A stretch of 64,000 nucleotides of DNA, taken from assembly GCF_009769735.1 (NCBI RefSeq), contig NZ_WSRO01000002.1, positions 7,675,001-7,739,000 on the forward strand. Direction: 5' to 3'. Numbering within the stretch: position 1 is the stretch's first letter; each line of letters begins with the position of its first letter. This document shows positions 50,646-60,856 of this stretch, in pieces. The translations under genes were made by a program, and so were the position numbers. The DNA is from Streptomyces sp. BA2. GTDB taxonomy: Bacteria; Actinomycetota; Actinomycetes; Streptomycetales; Streptomycetaceae. The notes beneath the pieces are model-generated. The model was not told the DNA's origin. It saw only the letters and a list, made by a program, of their open reading frames with translations, and ran no database searches.

Positions 50646-51800
50646 GTGACCGACTTCCACGACACTCCCGCCGACGAGGCCCTCAGACAGCGTCTCGGCA
50701 TCAACCGCCGCCGCTTCCTCAACACGTGCACCGCCGTCGGCGCCGGCGCGATCGCCGCGCCCGTGTTCGGCGCGGCACCGTCCTTCGCCCAGCCGCAGAC
50801 CGAGGGCGGGCACGGCCACGGCCGCGAACTGGTGCCCGCGAAGAAGCGCGGCATCATCCTCTACACGGTGCGTGACGCGACCGGCCGCGACCCGCTCGCC
50901 TCCAACCTGCCCTCCGGTTTCCGCGAGGTGTTCAAGGAGCTGGCCCGCTACGGCTACAAGCAGGTCGAGTTCGCGGGCTACGGCCAGCACGCCAACGCCC
51001 CCGGCGGCGCCAGTCTCGAGTCCGTCGAGGGTGCCAAGCTGCTGCGCTCCTGGCTCGACGACTACGGCCTGCGCGCCCAGGGCAACCACGGCTTCATACC
51101 GGGCTCCTGGCCGCTCACGCAGCCCGACCTCGACACGTTCAAGAAGCACCTGGAGATCGCCAACATCCTCGGCATGGACCACATGGGCACCGGCGGTGAC
51201 CCGACCAACAGCTCGTACAAGGCCGATTGGGACGTCGCGGCCGACAAGTGGAACGCCATGGGCTCCATCGCGCGCAAGGCCGGCATCAAGCTCTACACCC
51301 ACAACCACGACGGGGCGTACGGCTTCCTGCTCGACGGCGGCCCGCTCGACGCGCAGGGCCGCCCGACCCGCAGCTCCGGCATCCGCAAGTTGGAGTACTT
51401 CCTCAAGGCCACGGATCCGAGGGCGGTCTGGCTGGAGATGGACGTCTACTGGGCGCACGTCGCGCAGTACAAGTTCCACACGTACACCGCGCACGACGGC
51501 TCCCAGCGGAAGAAGGTCTTCGATCCGGCCGCGCTCGTCAGCCGCAACAACAAGCGCTACCCGCTGTTCCACGCCAAGGACGGCACCCGCAACGACACCA
51601 GCGGCCAGGGTTACGACATGGTGGCCTTCGGCGAGGGCGTCATCGACTACCGCACCTTCTTCAGCCGGGTCGGCGAGAAGAACTACCACAACCCGATGGT
51701 CGAGCAGGACAACGCGCCCAGCGGCACCGATCCCGGCCAGTCCCTGAAGCTCGCGAAGACCGGCTACGACAACCTGGCGGCTCTCCGCAAGAAGCGCTGA
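50646..51800 (+). CDS. Tat-exported TIM-barrel sugar isomerase/epimerase
   Basis: A 384-residue protein. The N-terminus has a twin-arginine signal NRRRFLNTCTAVGAGAIAAP cut near SFAQP, so it leaves the cell folded, probably with a metal. The barrel has IILYTVRDATG, KLYTHNHDGAYGF (His), WLEMDVYWAH (Glu/Asp), YPLFHAKDG (His/Asp) and the terminal Glu-bearing MVEQDN. The GTG at 50646 follows AAAGAGG. It comes 114 bases after eboF on the same strand. An exported isomerase pairs logically with the exported quinoprotein and DUF1080 lipoprotein upstream. Confidence 0.88.
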   Translation: MTDFHDTPADEALRQRLGINRRRFLNTCTAVGAGAIAAPVFGAAPSFAQPQTEGGHGHGRELVPAKKRGIILYTVRDATGRDPLASNLPSGFREVFKELARYGYKQVEFAGYGQHANAPGGASLESVEGAKLLRSWLDDYGLRAQGNHGFIPGSWPLTQPDLDTFKKHLEIANILGMDHMGTGGDPTNSSYKADWDVAADKWNAMGSIARKAGIKLYTHNHDGAYGFLLDGGPLDAQGRPTRSSGIRKLEYFLKATDPRAVWLEMDVYWAHVAQYKFHTYTAHDGSQRKKVFDPAALVSRNNKRYPLFHAKDGTRNDTSGQGYDMVAFGEGVIDYRTFFSRVGEKNYHNPMVEQDNAPSGTDPGQSLKLAKTGYDNLAALRKKR

Positions 51801-51822
51801 AGCGCTGAAGCGCCCGCACACA

Positions 51823-51859
51823 CAGCTCTCGCCGCGCGGAGGCCGCGCGGCGAGAGCTG
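51823..51859. terminator. Strong hairpin between convergent genes
   Basis: A perfect 17-bp stem: CAGCTCTCGCCGCGCGG (51823-51839) with CCGCGCGGCGAGAGCTG (51843-51859) and a 3-base loop. No T tract. It ends both the exported isomerase and the OFA transporter. Confidence 0.85.
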
Positions 51860-51882
51860 ATTGACGTAAGGGGGGCAGGCAG

Positions 51883-53271
51883 TCAGGCCATCTCCTCACC
51901 GAGGGGTTGCGGATTGGGTTTGATGCCTTTGTCCTTGGGCCTTCCGGGTTGGGAGAGGAAGAGCGCGATGAATCCGGCGAACAGGGAGATCGAGCCGGCC
52001 AGGGTGAAGGCCCCTGTGTGGCCCCAGTTGCTCACCACGACGGCGCCCATTCCGGAGCCGAGAAGCCCGGACACCAGCTTGGAGCTGTAGACCAGGCCGT
52101 AGTTGGAGGCGTTGTTGTTCTCGCCGAAGTAGTCCGCCGTCATCGCCGCGAACATCGGGAAGATGGCGCCGCCTCCGAAACCGGAGATGCTGGAGAAGAC
52201 CAGGAACAGCGGGAGGTTCTCGATGTTCGCGGACCACAGGATGCCGTACTGCGAAAGACCCAGGACGATACAGACGAAGATCAGGCAGCGTTTGCGTCCG
52301 TAGAGGTCCGAGAGCCAGCCGATGACGCCCCGGCCCGTGCCGTTGACGATGGCCTTCAAGGACATGGCCGTGGCGACGATCCCACCGGCGAATCCGGCTT
52401 CCTTTCCGATGTCCACCTGGAAAGCGATGCCGAAGATGTTCACGCCCGATGTGCACAGCAGGCAGAACCACATCAGTGCGACCCGGCCGGTCTGCCACGC
52501 CTCCCTGGGTGTGTACTGCCGCACGGCGGGCGGATTCATCGCCATGGCGCGCCTGGCCCGTGGGTCGTCCGGCGGCCGCAGCGGGTCCACGTCGGCCGGC
52601 CACCAGTTCTTCGGCGGGTCCTGGAAGAAGTAACCGGCCACGGCGACCATCGCCGCCAGGAAGAGGCCGACGCTCACAAGCACCCAGCGGAAGTTCGTCA
52701 GGTCCATATAGCCGGTGAAGATGAACACGAACGGCACCGAGCCGTAGGCGAATCCGCCGTTGACGAATCCGGTCTTTCCTCCCTTCCGTTCCGGATACCA
52801 CTTGCCGACCATGTTCACGCAGGTCGCGTACACCATGCCGGCGCCCATACCGCTGAACATGCCGAAGCCGATATAGGCGACGATCACATGGGGCGCGAAC
52901 GCCAGTGACACATAGCCGAGCAGCGTGCCCACCGCGCCGCACATCATCGCCCAGCGCGCCGGAAGTTTGCCGCTCTCGCGCAGCTTGCCCGCCGGGAAGG
53001 CCACCGCGGCCTGGAAGAAGACCCAGACGCCCAGCATCCAGAAGATGTGGGTGTCACCCCAGGAATGCGCGGTGTGCAGGGTGTCCTCGGCCGACGCGAA
53101 CGCGTACTCGGCCGAGCTGATGCCCATCATGCCGACCCACGGCAGGATGACCATCCACTTGCGCTTGCGGCCCATGATGTCGATGTCGGTCTCGCCAACT
53201 CGGTACATCCGGCCGTTGGTGTCCGTCACCTCCCTGTACGGGACGGCTGTGGATATGTCGGTTGTCGTCAT
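51883..53271 (-). CDS. OFA-family MFS transporter (probable oxalate:formate antiporter)
   Basis: A 462-residue, 12-helix carrier with a long cytoplasmic start (residues 1-38) and a hydrophilic middle loop (about 205-250). OFA features: KWMVILPWVGMMGISSAEYAFASA, FGMFSGMGAGMVYATCVNMVGKWYPERKGGKTG, WLSDLYGRKRC and FGGGAIFPMFAAMTADYFG. It is read in the same direction as the frc block but separated by a terminator, so it has its own transcript. With Frc and the decarboxylase next door, oxalate/formate exchange is the best guess. Confidence 0.88.
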   Translation of the reverse strand: MTTTDISTAVPYREVTDTNGRMYRVGETDIDIMGRKRKWMVILPWVGMMGISSAEYAFASAEDTLHTAHSWGDTHIFWMLGVWVFFQAAVAFPAGKLRESGKLPARWAMMCGAVGTLLGYVSLAFAPHVIVAYIGFGMFSGMGAGMVYATCVNMVGKWYPERKGGKTGFVNGGFAYGSVPFVFIFTGYMDLTNFRWVLVSVGLFLAAMVAVAGYFFQDPPKNWWPADVDPLRPPDDPRARRAMAMNPPAVRQYTPREAWQTGRVALMWFCLLCTSGVNIFGIAFQVDIGKEAGFAGGIVATAMSLKAIVNGTGRGVIGWLSDLYGRKRCLIFVCIVLGLSQYGILWSANIENLPLFLVFSSISGFGGGAIFPMFAAMTADYFGENNNASNYGLVYSSKLVSGLLGSGMGAVVVSNWGHTGAFTLAGSISLFAGFIALFLSQPGRPKDKGIKPNPQPLGEEMA

Positions 53272-53350
53272 GTCGGTTCAGCACCCCTTGCGTCGAAAAG
53301 ATCCTGGCCAGCGCCCCCTGTCCAATTCCTTTCGTGTGCGCACGGGTCCC

Positions 53351-53383
53351 GGGTCCTGCCGACGCGCACCGCCGGCAGGACCC
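53351..53383 (-). terminator. Terminator after the acyl-CoA synthetase
   Basis: GGGTCCTGCCG (53351-53361) pairs with CGGCAGGACCC (53373-53383), 11 bp with an 11-base loop. It is 14 bases past the synthetase stop and closes the decarboxylase-frc-synthetase operon. Confidence 0.7.
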
Positions 53384-53396
53384 AACACCGGTCACC

Positions 53397-55541
53397 TCAT
53401 CGACCGCCCCCCAACAGACCGGCCGCTCGCGCCCACCGGTACTTCGCGCCGAGCACGGCGACCGGTTTCTCCGTCGTGTACGGGTACGCCACGACGCCGC
53501 GCTCGAAGAGGTACTGGCAGGCCTCCTCCACCTCGACGTCGCCCGCCAGGGATGCCACGACGGGCTTCTCGATGCCGCGCTCACGGAACTCCGCGATCAC
53601 CCGGGCCGTTAGTTCGGCGAAGACCATGGGAGGGGTGACGATGGTGTGCCAGTAGCCCAGGACAAGTGCGTGAATGCGGGGGTCCTCCAGGCCGAGCCTG
53701 ATCGTCGCCTCGTACGTCGACGGGGGTTCGCCCCCGGTGATGTCGACGGGGTTTCCCGCCGCCCCGAAGGGCGGGATGAACGCCCGGAAGGACGCGTCCA
53801 GGTCGTCGGGGATCTCCATCAGCCGCAGCCCGTTGTCGGTCACCGCGTCGGAGAGCAGCACCCCGGATCCGCCCGCACCCGTGATGATCACGATGTTGTC
53901 GCCCTGCGGGGTGGGGAGCACCGGCAACGCGCGCGCGTACTCCAGCATTTCGTTGAGGCCAGGGGCCCTGATGACCCCCGCCTGCCTGAGGATGTCGTCG
54001 TACACGGCGTCATCGCCCGCCAGGGCGCCCGTGTGCGATCCGGCGGCCTTCGCCCCCGCTGCCGTACGTCCGGCCTTCAGGACCACGACCGGCTTCTTCG
54101 GGACGGTCGCCCGCGCGGCCTCCACGAAGGCGCGGCCGTCCTTGAGGTCCTCCAAGTGCATGGCGATGCACTGGGTGTTGGGGTCCTCGCCGAACCACGT
54201 GAGGAGGTCGTCCTCGTCCAGGTCGGACTTGTTGCCGAGCCCGACGATCGCCGAGACGCCCGTCTTCGTAGTGCGCGCGAAGCCGAGGATGGCCATCCCG
54301 ATGCCACCGGACTGACTCGTCAGGGCGACCCCGCCCTTGACGTCGTACGGCGTGCAGAATGTGGCGCACAGGTTCTGCCACGTCGAGTAGTAGCCGTAGA
54401 TGTTCGGGCCGAGCAGCCGCACTCCGAGGCGCTCACCGATCTCCACGATCTCGTCCTGGAGGGCCTGTTCACCGGTCTCGGCGAACCCGGAGGGGATCAG
54501 GACCGCGTTGGGGATGCCCTTGCGACCCACCTCCTCCAAGGCCGACGCCACGAACTTGGCGGGGATCGCGAAGACCGCCACATCCACCTCACCGGGAACG
54601 TCCGTGACACTCTTGTACGCCTTGCGGCCCAAGATGTCATGGGCCTTGGGGTTCACCGGATGGATCTCGCCGGAGAAGCCGCCGTCGATGAGGTTGCGCA
54701 TCACCGAGTTGCCGATCTTGCCCTGCTCGTTGGACGCGCCGATCACGGCGACGGAGCGGGGCTCCATCAGCCGCCGCATGGACGTGAGCATCTCCTCACG
54801 CGTGTACCTACGGCGTTGTTTCGTGGCCCCTTCGGAGAGGATGACGCGGATGTCCGCGGCGATCGCGCCCTCCGGAGTGGCGATCACCGGGTTGAGGTCC
54901 ACCTCGGCGATCTCCGGGAAGTCGGTGACCAGTTGGGACACCCGGCGTATCTGCTCGGCGACGGCCCACCGGTCCACCGCGGGCGCGCCCCGCACGCCCC
55001 GCAGGACCTCGGCTGCGCGGATCGAGTCGAGCATCGATGCGGCCTCGTCCGCGTCGACCGGCGCGAGACGGAATGTGACGTCCTTGAGGACCTCGACGAG
55101 TACGCCGCCGAGCCCGAAGGCGACGACCTTCCCGAACGTCGGATCGGTCACCGCCCCGACGATCACTTCCTGGCCGGAGGGCAGCAGCTCCTGCACCTGC
55201 ACGCCGTCGATACGTGCATCCGGCGCGTACGCGCGCGCGTTCTCGACGATCTCGCAGAAGGCGGCCCGCACGTCAGTGGCGCCTTCCACGCCGACGATGA
55301 CGCCGCCCGCGTCGGTCTTGTGCAGGATGTCGGGGGAGACGATCTTCATGACGACGGGCCCTTCGAAGCGGGACGCGTGCGCGACCGCCTCGTCCACGTC
55401 CGTCGCGAGCTCCTCGCCCGGCACGGCGATCCCGTACGCGTCCGCGAGGATCTTGCCCTCCGGCGCCGTCAGCGAGGTCCGTCCCTCGGCGCGCACGGTG
55501 TCGAGGAGCGCCCGCACCGTCAGTGCGCGGTCTTCGGCCAT
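53397..55541 (-). CDS. ADP-forming acyl-CoA synthetase (acetate-CoA ligase type)
   Basis: A 714-residue fused synthetase making an acyl-CoA from acid, CoA and ATP with ADP release, or the reverse. Residues 1-230 are an ATP-grasp domain (GPVVMKIVSPDILHKTDAGGVIVGV); residues about 250-700 hold the CoA-binding domain (VAVIGASNEQGKIGNSVMRNL) and ligase domain with the phospho-His candidate in AGSHTGALAGDD. The beta-like part comes first, reverse of some family members. The ATG at 55541 is three bases after the frc stop. In an oxalate operon it could conserve the energy of formyl-CoA or activate oxalate; that is inference. Confidence 0.88.
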   Translation of the reverse strand: MAEDRALTVRALLDTVRAEGRTSLTAPEGKILADAYGIAVPGEELATDVDEAVAHASRFEGPVVMKIVSPDILHKTDAGGVIVGVEGATDVRAAFCEIVENARAYAPDARIDGVQVQELLPSGQEVIVGAVTDPTFGKVVAFGLGGVLVEVLKDVTFRLAPVDADEAASMLDSIRAAEVLRGVRGAPAVDRWAVAEQIRRVSQLVTDFPEIAEVDLNPVIATPEGAIAADIRVILSEGATKQRRRYTREEMLTSMRRLMEPRSVAVIGASNEQGKIGNSVMRNLIDGGFSGEIHPVNPKAHDILGRKAYKSVTDVPGEVDVAVFAIPAKFVASALEEVGRKGIPNAVLIPSGFAETGEQALQDEIVEIGERLGVRLLGPNIYGYYSTWQNLCATFCTPYDVKGGVALTSQSGGIGMAILGFARTTKTGVSAIVGLGNKSDLDEDDLLTWFGEDPNTQCIAMHLEDLKDGRAFVEAARATVPKKPVVVLKAGRTAAGAKAAGSHTGALAGDDAVYDDILRQAGVIRAPGLNEMLEYARALPVLPTPQGDNIVIITGAGGSGVLLSDAVTDNGLRLMEIPDDLDASFRAFIPPFGAAGNPVDITGGEPPSTYEATIRLGLEDPRIHALVLGYWHTIVTPPMVFAELTARVIAEFRERGIEKPVVASLAGDVEVEEACQYLFERGVVAYPYTTEKPVAVLGAKYRWARAAGLLGGGR

Positions 55542-55544
55542 CAC

Positions 55545-56777
55545 TCAGATCACTCCGTTCGACTTGAGCAGGCGCAGTTCCTCGTCGCCGAGGCCGAGCT
55601 CACCGACGAAGACCTCCGCGTTGTGCTCGCCCAGGAGCGGCGAACTGACCACGTCGACAGGGGAGTCCGACAGCTTCAGCGGGGAGCCGACCGTGGTGAA
55701 GGAGCCGCGCTGCGGATGCGCGACCTCCACGACCATCTCGTTCGCGGCCAGCGAGGCGTCCTCGATGATCTCCTTGGTGGAGAGGATCGGGCCGCACGGG
55801 ATGTTGTGGGCGTTCAGCCGCTCAAGGACCTCCCACTTGGGGAGCGTCGAGGACCACTCCTCGATCAGCTGGAACATCTTGCCCAGCTTGGGAAGCCGAG
55901 CCTCCGGAGAGGCCCACTCCGGGTCCTGAGCGAGCTCGGGACGTCCGATCAGCTCGGTGAGCGGCTGCCAGCCGACGGGCTGCACGATGACGTACACGTA
56001 GTCGTTCGGTCCGCCGGGCGCGCACTTGACCGCCCAGCCGGGCTGCCCGCCGCCGCTCGCGTTGCCGGAGCGCGGCACCTCGTCCCCGAAGTCCTCGTTC
56101 GGGTACTCGGCGAGCGGCCCGTGCGCCAGGCGCTGCTGGTCGCGCAGCTTGACCCGGCACAGGTTGAGCACGGCGTGCTGCATGGCCACGTTCACGCGCT
56201 GTCCGCGACCGGTGTTCTCCCTCTGGAAGAGGGCGGCGAGAATGCCGGCGACGGCGTGGATGCCGGTCCCGGAGTCACCGATCTGGGCACCGGTGGCGAG
56301 CGGGGGGCCGTCCTCGAAGCCCGTGGTCGACATGGAGCCGCCCATGGCCTGTGCCACCACTTCGTAAGCTTTGAAGTTGGTGTAGGGGCCGTCTCCGAAG
56401 CCCTTGATGGAGGCGTAGACGATCCGCGGGTTGATCTCCTGGATGCGTTCCCAGGTGAAGCCCATCCGGTCCACGGCGCCGGGGCCGAAGTTCTCGACCA
56501 TCACGTCGGAGCGCCGGATCAGCTCCGTGAGGAGCTCCTTGCCGCGCTCGGACTTGGTGTTGAGGGTGATGCTCCGCTTGTTGCAGTTGAGCATCGTGAA
56601 GTAGAGCGAGTCGACGTCCGGGAGATCACGCAGCTGCTTGCGCGTGATGTCTCCGGAGGGCGCCTCCAGCTTCACCACGTCCGCCCCGAGCCAGGCAAGG
56701 AGTTGAGTGGCGGAGGGCCCGGACTGGACATGTGTCATGTCGAGGACGCGCACGCCCTCAAGAGCCTTGGTCGTCAT
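55545..56777 (-). CDS. frc: Formyl-CoA:oxalate CoA-transferase (Frc-like), class III
   Basis: A 410-residue class III CoA-transferase swapping CoA from formyl-CoA to oxalate. The catalytic Asp168 is in [13 protein letters not shown]. The N-terminal segment [26 protein letters not shown] and the mobile glycine loop ASGGGQPGW match Frc closely; that loop is a specific mark of formyl-CoA transferases. AGGAG precedes the ATG. It lies 12 bases after the ThDP enzyme, the expected partner oxalyl-CoA decarboxylase. Confidence 0.87.
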   Translation of the reverse strand: MTTKALEGVRVLDMTHVQSGPSATQLLAWLGADVVKLEAPSGDITRKQLRDLPDVDSLYFTMLNCNKRSITLNTKSERGKELLTELIRRSDVMVENFGPGAVDRMGFTWERIQEINPRIVYASIKGFGDGPYTNFKAYEVVAQAMGGSMSTTGFEDGPPLATGAQIGDSGTGIHAVAGILAALFQRENTGRGQRVNVAMQHAVLNLCRVKLRDQQRLAHGPLAEYPNEDFGDEVPRSGNASGGGQPGWAVKCAPGGPNDYVYVIVQPVGWQPLTELIGRPELAQDPEWASPEARLPKLGKMFQLIEEWSSTLPKWEVLERLNAHNIPCGPILSTKEIIEDASLAANEMVVEVAHPQRGSFTTVGSPLKLSDSPVDVVSSPLLGEHNAEVFVGELGLGDEELRLLKSNGVI

Positions 56778-56789
56778 CGCGCGGGCTCC

Positions 56790-58484
56790 TCACTTGTACA
56801 TGGTCTGGTTCATGGTTCCGGGGGCGTACGCGTCCGGGTCGACCCATACGTTGATCAGGGAGGGCTTGCCCGACTCGCGCGCCCGCTGCAGCGCGGGGCC
56901 GATGTCGGCGGGGTCCCGGACCTCTTCGCCGTAACCGCCCAGCATCTGGGCGAACTTGTCGTAGTGGACGTCTCCGAGGGTGTTGCCGATCCGCTGGCGC
57001 TCCTCGCCGTACTTGGCCTTCTGGCCGTAACGGATCTGGTTCATCGAGGAGTTGTTGCCGACGATCCCGACGAACGGCAGGTTGTAGCGGACGAGCGTCT
57101 CGAAGTCCCAGCCGGTGAGCGAGAAAGCGCCGTCTCCGAAGAGGGCCACCACCTCCTTGTCGGGCCGCGCCTGCTTGGCGGCGAGCACGAAGGGGATGCC
57201 GACGCCGAGCGTGCCGAGGGGCCCCGGGTCCATCCAGTGGCCGGGCGACTTGGGCTGCACGACCTGCCCGGAGAAGGTGACGATGTCACCGCCGTCGCCG
57301 ATGTAGATCGAGTCTTCGGTGAGGAAGTCGTTGATCTCGCTCACGAGGCGGTACGGATGGATCGGCGAGGCATCGGACCTGAGGTTCGGCAGCCGCTTCT
57401 CGATGGCCGTCTGCTCGGCGGCGCGCAGCTCGTCGAGCCACTCCTTGCGCTGGGAAGCGCCTCCGTTGAGACGCCCGGACGCGGCCTCGGTGACCGACTT
57501 CAGGATCAGCCCGGCGTCACCGACGATGCCCAGGTCGATGTCCCTGTTCTTTCCGACGGTGCGGTAGTCGAGGTCGATCTGCACGACCGTGGCGTCCGGC
57601 GAGAGCCGCTTCCCGTAGCCCATACGGAAGTCGAAGGGAGTCCCCACGATGACGATGAGGTCGGCGTTCGAGAACGCGTACCGCCGCGAGAGCTGGAAGT
57701 GATGCGGGTCCCCGGGCGGCAGGGTCCCGCGGCCCGCGCCGTTCATGTAGGCGGGCACATTCAGCGTGCGTACGAGGTCGATGGCGGAGGCGGTACCCCG
57801 CGTCGTCCACACCTGGCTGCCAAGCAGGATCGCGGGCTTCTCGGCGTGCACGAGCAGGTCGGCGAGCTTCTCGATGGCCTCGGGGTCGCCGGCCGAGCGG
57901 GTGGACGCGCGATACTGCCCGGCCTGCGGCACCCGGGCCTTCTCCACCGGCACCTTGGCGTCGAGCACATCGCGCGGGATCTCAAGGAAGGACGGACCGG
58001 GAGCGCCGTGGTAGCACTCGCGGAACGCCATCGACACCATGTCCGCGGCGCGCGCCGTGTCCGGCACGGTCGCGGCGAACTTGGTGATGGGCGTCATCAT
58101 GTCGACGTGCGGAAGGTCCTGGAGTGACCCCATCTTGTGCTGGGTGTGCGCTCCCTGGCCGCCGATGAGCAGCATGGGGGACTCCGCGCGGAAGGCGTTC
58201 GCTACGCCCGTGACGGCGTCCGTGGTTCCCGGTCCTGCCGTCACGACGGCGCATCCCGGCTTGCCGGTGAGGCGCGCGTAGCCGTCGGCCGCGTGGGCGG
58301 CGACCTGCTCGTGGCGTACGTCGACGACATCGATCCCCTCGTCGACGCAGCCGTCGTAGATGTCGATGATGTGGCCGCCGCACAAGGTGTAGATGACCTC
58401 CACACCCTCTGCTTTGAGTGCCTTGGCGACCAGATGCCCACCGGAGATGTGGGTTTGGTTCGTGTCGCTGCTGCCGTCGGGCAT
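56790..58484 (-). CDS. ThDP-dependent enzyme, probable oxalyl-CoA decarboxylase
   Basis: A 564-residue three-domain ThDP enzyme. The activating Glu is in DVRHEQVAAHAADGYARL; the ThDP/Mg motif is FGDGAFSLTG followed by FETLVRYNLP and VGNNSSMNQ. The LETxxRYNLP-type run resembles oxalyl-CoA decarboxylase and 2-hydroxyacyl-CoA lyase, but the NNGGIY loop of known decarboxylases is NNSSMN here. Automated annotation would probably call it acetolactate synthase. The ATG at 58484 is chosen; an earlier in-frame start at 58535 adds 17 unlike residues. The frc neighbour argues for oxalyl-CoA to formyl-CoA plus CO2. Confidence 0.75.
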   Translation of the reverse strand: MPDGSSDTNQTHISGGHLVAKALKAEGVEVIYTLCGGHIIDIYDGCVDEGIDVVDVRHEQVAAHAADGYARLTGKPGCAVVTAGPGTTDAVTGVANAFRAESPMLLIGGQGAHTQHKMGSLQDLPHVDMMTPITKFAATVPDTARAADMVSMAFRECYHGAPGPSFLEIPRDVLDAKVPVEKARVPQAGQYRASTRSAGDPEAIEKLADLLVHAEKPAILLGSQVWTTRGTASAIDLVRTLNVPAYMNGAGRGTLPPGDPHHFQLSRRYAFSNADLIVIVGTPFDFRMGYGKRLSPDATVVQIDLDYRTVGKNRDIDLGIVGDAGLILKSVTEAASGRLNGGASQRKEWLDELRAAEQTAIEKRLPNLRSDASPIHPYRLVSEINDFLTEDSIYIGDGGDIVTFSGQVVQPKSPGHWMDPGPLGTLGVGIPFVLAAKQARPDKEVVALFGDGAFSLTGWDFETLVRYNLPFVGIVGNNSSMNQIRYGQKAKYGEERQRIGNTLGDVHYDKFAQMLGGYGEEVRDPADIGPALQRARESGKPSLINVWVDPDAYAPGTMNQTMYK

Positions 58485-58564
58485 GGCGAAGTCCTGTCCC
58501 TTCGTAGGGGAGTTGGAGCGCTCACACACGCTCACACGCTGCTCGTAGGTGCTCTCGCGGTAGA

Positions 58565-58593
58565 TTGCATACAGTCGACGAATACTGTATGAA
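58565..58593. promoter_or_regulatory. Double operator-like site in the oxalate divergent promoter
   Basis: TTGCATACAGT (58565-58575) and, inverted, TTCATACAGT (58593-58584), both close to the TTGTCTACAGT sites at 28083 and 30789. It lies 81 bases from the decarboxylase start and 102 bases from the sucC-like start. Confidence 0.55.
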
Positions 58594-58694
58594 GCTTGTT
58601 ATCCCGCATCCGGTCAGTGGTGTCCAGGGGGCGTGCGGCACTTTTCGGAAGCGGGGGGTTCGCTCCCCGGAACGACACGGCGTCAGGAGCCGGA

Positions 58695-59834
<1,140 letters not shown>

Positions 59835-59845
59835 GGAGCCGGGGC

Positions 59846-60724
59846 ATGGCGATCTACCTCACCAAGGAGAGCAAGGTCCTCGTCCAGGGCATGACCGGCG
59901 CCGAGGGCATGAAGCACACCCGCCGCATGCTCGCGGCGGGCACGGACGTCGTCGGAGGCGTCAACCCCCGCAAGGCAGGACGCACCGTCGACTTCGACGA
60001 CCGCGCCGTCCCCGTCTTCGGCTCCGTCCGCGACGGCATCGAGGCCACGGGCGCCGACGTCACCGTGGTCTTCGTGCCACCCGCCTTCTCCAAGGCGGCG
60101 GTCACCGAGGCCGCCGACGCCGGGATCGGCCTCGCCGTGGTCATCACGGAGGGCATCCCCGTGCACGACTCCGTCGCCTTCCACGCGTACGCCAAGGAGC
60201 ACGGCACGCGCGTCATCGGCCCCAACTGCCCCGGGCTCATCACGCCCGGCCAGGCCAACGCGGGCATCATCCCCGCCGACATCACCAAACCCGGACGCGT
60301 CGGCCTGGTCTCGAAATCGGGCACGCTCACCTACCAACTCATGTACGAGCTGCGCGACATCGGCTTCTCCACCTGCGTCGGCATCGGCGGCGACCCCGTC
60401 GTCGGCACCACGCACATCGACTGCCTCGCCGCCTTCGAGGACGACCCCGACACCGAACTGATCGTGCTCATCGGTGAGATCGGCGGCGACGCGGAGGAAC
60501 GCGCGGCCGCGTACATCCAGCGGGCGGTCACCAAACCCGTCGTCGCCTACATCGCCGGCTTCACCGCACCCGAAGGCAAGACCATGGGCCACGCGGGAGC
60601 CATCGTCTCCGGCTCTTCCGGCACCGCGCGCGCCAAGCAGGAGGCGCTGGAAGCCGCCGGGGTGCGGGTCGGCGCCACACCGACGGAAACCGCCCGCCTC
60701 GTTCTCAACCGCCTGGGGGCGTGA
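59846..60724 (+). CDS. sucD: Succinate-CoA ligase alpha subunit (paralogue-type)
   Basis: A 292-residue subunit that carries the phosphohistidine and binds CoA. Segments: [39 protein letters not shown], and the catalytic His in [14 protein letters not shown]. It lies 11 bases after sucC with AAGGAG as ribosome site. With SucC it converts an acyl-CoA such as succinyl-CoA to the acid with ATP or GTP formation. Next to Frc it could recycle CoA from succinyl-CoA, a known Frc-type donor or acceptor in some bacteria. Confidence 0.9.
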   Translation: MAIYLTKESKVLVQGMTGAEGMKHTRRMLAAGTDVVGGVNPRKAGRTVDFDDRAVPVFGSVRDGIEATGADVTVVFVPPAFSKAAVTEAADAGIGLAVVITEGIPVHDSVAFHAYAKEHGTRVIGPNCPGLITPGQANAGIIPADITKPGRVGLVSKSGTLTYQLMYELRDIGFSTCVGIGGDPVVGTTHIDCLAAFEDDPDTELIVLIGEIGGDAEERAAAYIQRAVTKPVVAYIAGFTAPEGKTMGHAGAIVSGSSGTARAKQEALEAAGVRVGATPTETARLVLNRLGA

Positions 60725-60856
60725 CGTCACTCATAGGTGACAGGCCCTGACTGCACTAGCGTCCCCCAGCACATACGCCCGGACCGCGAACCGAGCGGCG
60801 CCGCGCGAGCCATGTACGCCCCGCCCCGACTGTGCACCGTGAGCGGAGACACCCGA

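Noticed and set aside
51789..51812. AAGCGCTG tandem repeats at the end of the exported isomerase
   Set aside because: Three short copies of a GC-rich word next to a terminator; no further structure.
53646..58127. Very long plus-strand open frame antisense to the oxalate operon
   Set aside because: It is a by-product of high GC: stop-free antisense frames are common. Its translation is low complexity with no domains, while the minus-strand genes are clear enzymes.
56790..58484. Acetolactate synthase for branched-chain amino acid synthesis
   Set aside because: No regulatory subunit or other ilv genes are near. Frc and an OFA carrier surround it, so an oxalate role is more likely.
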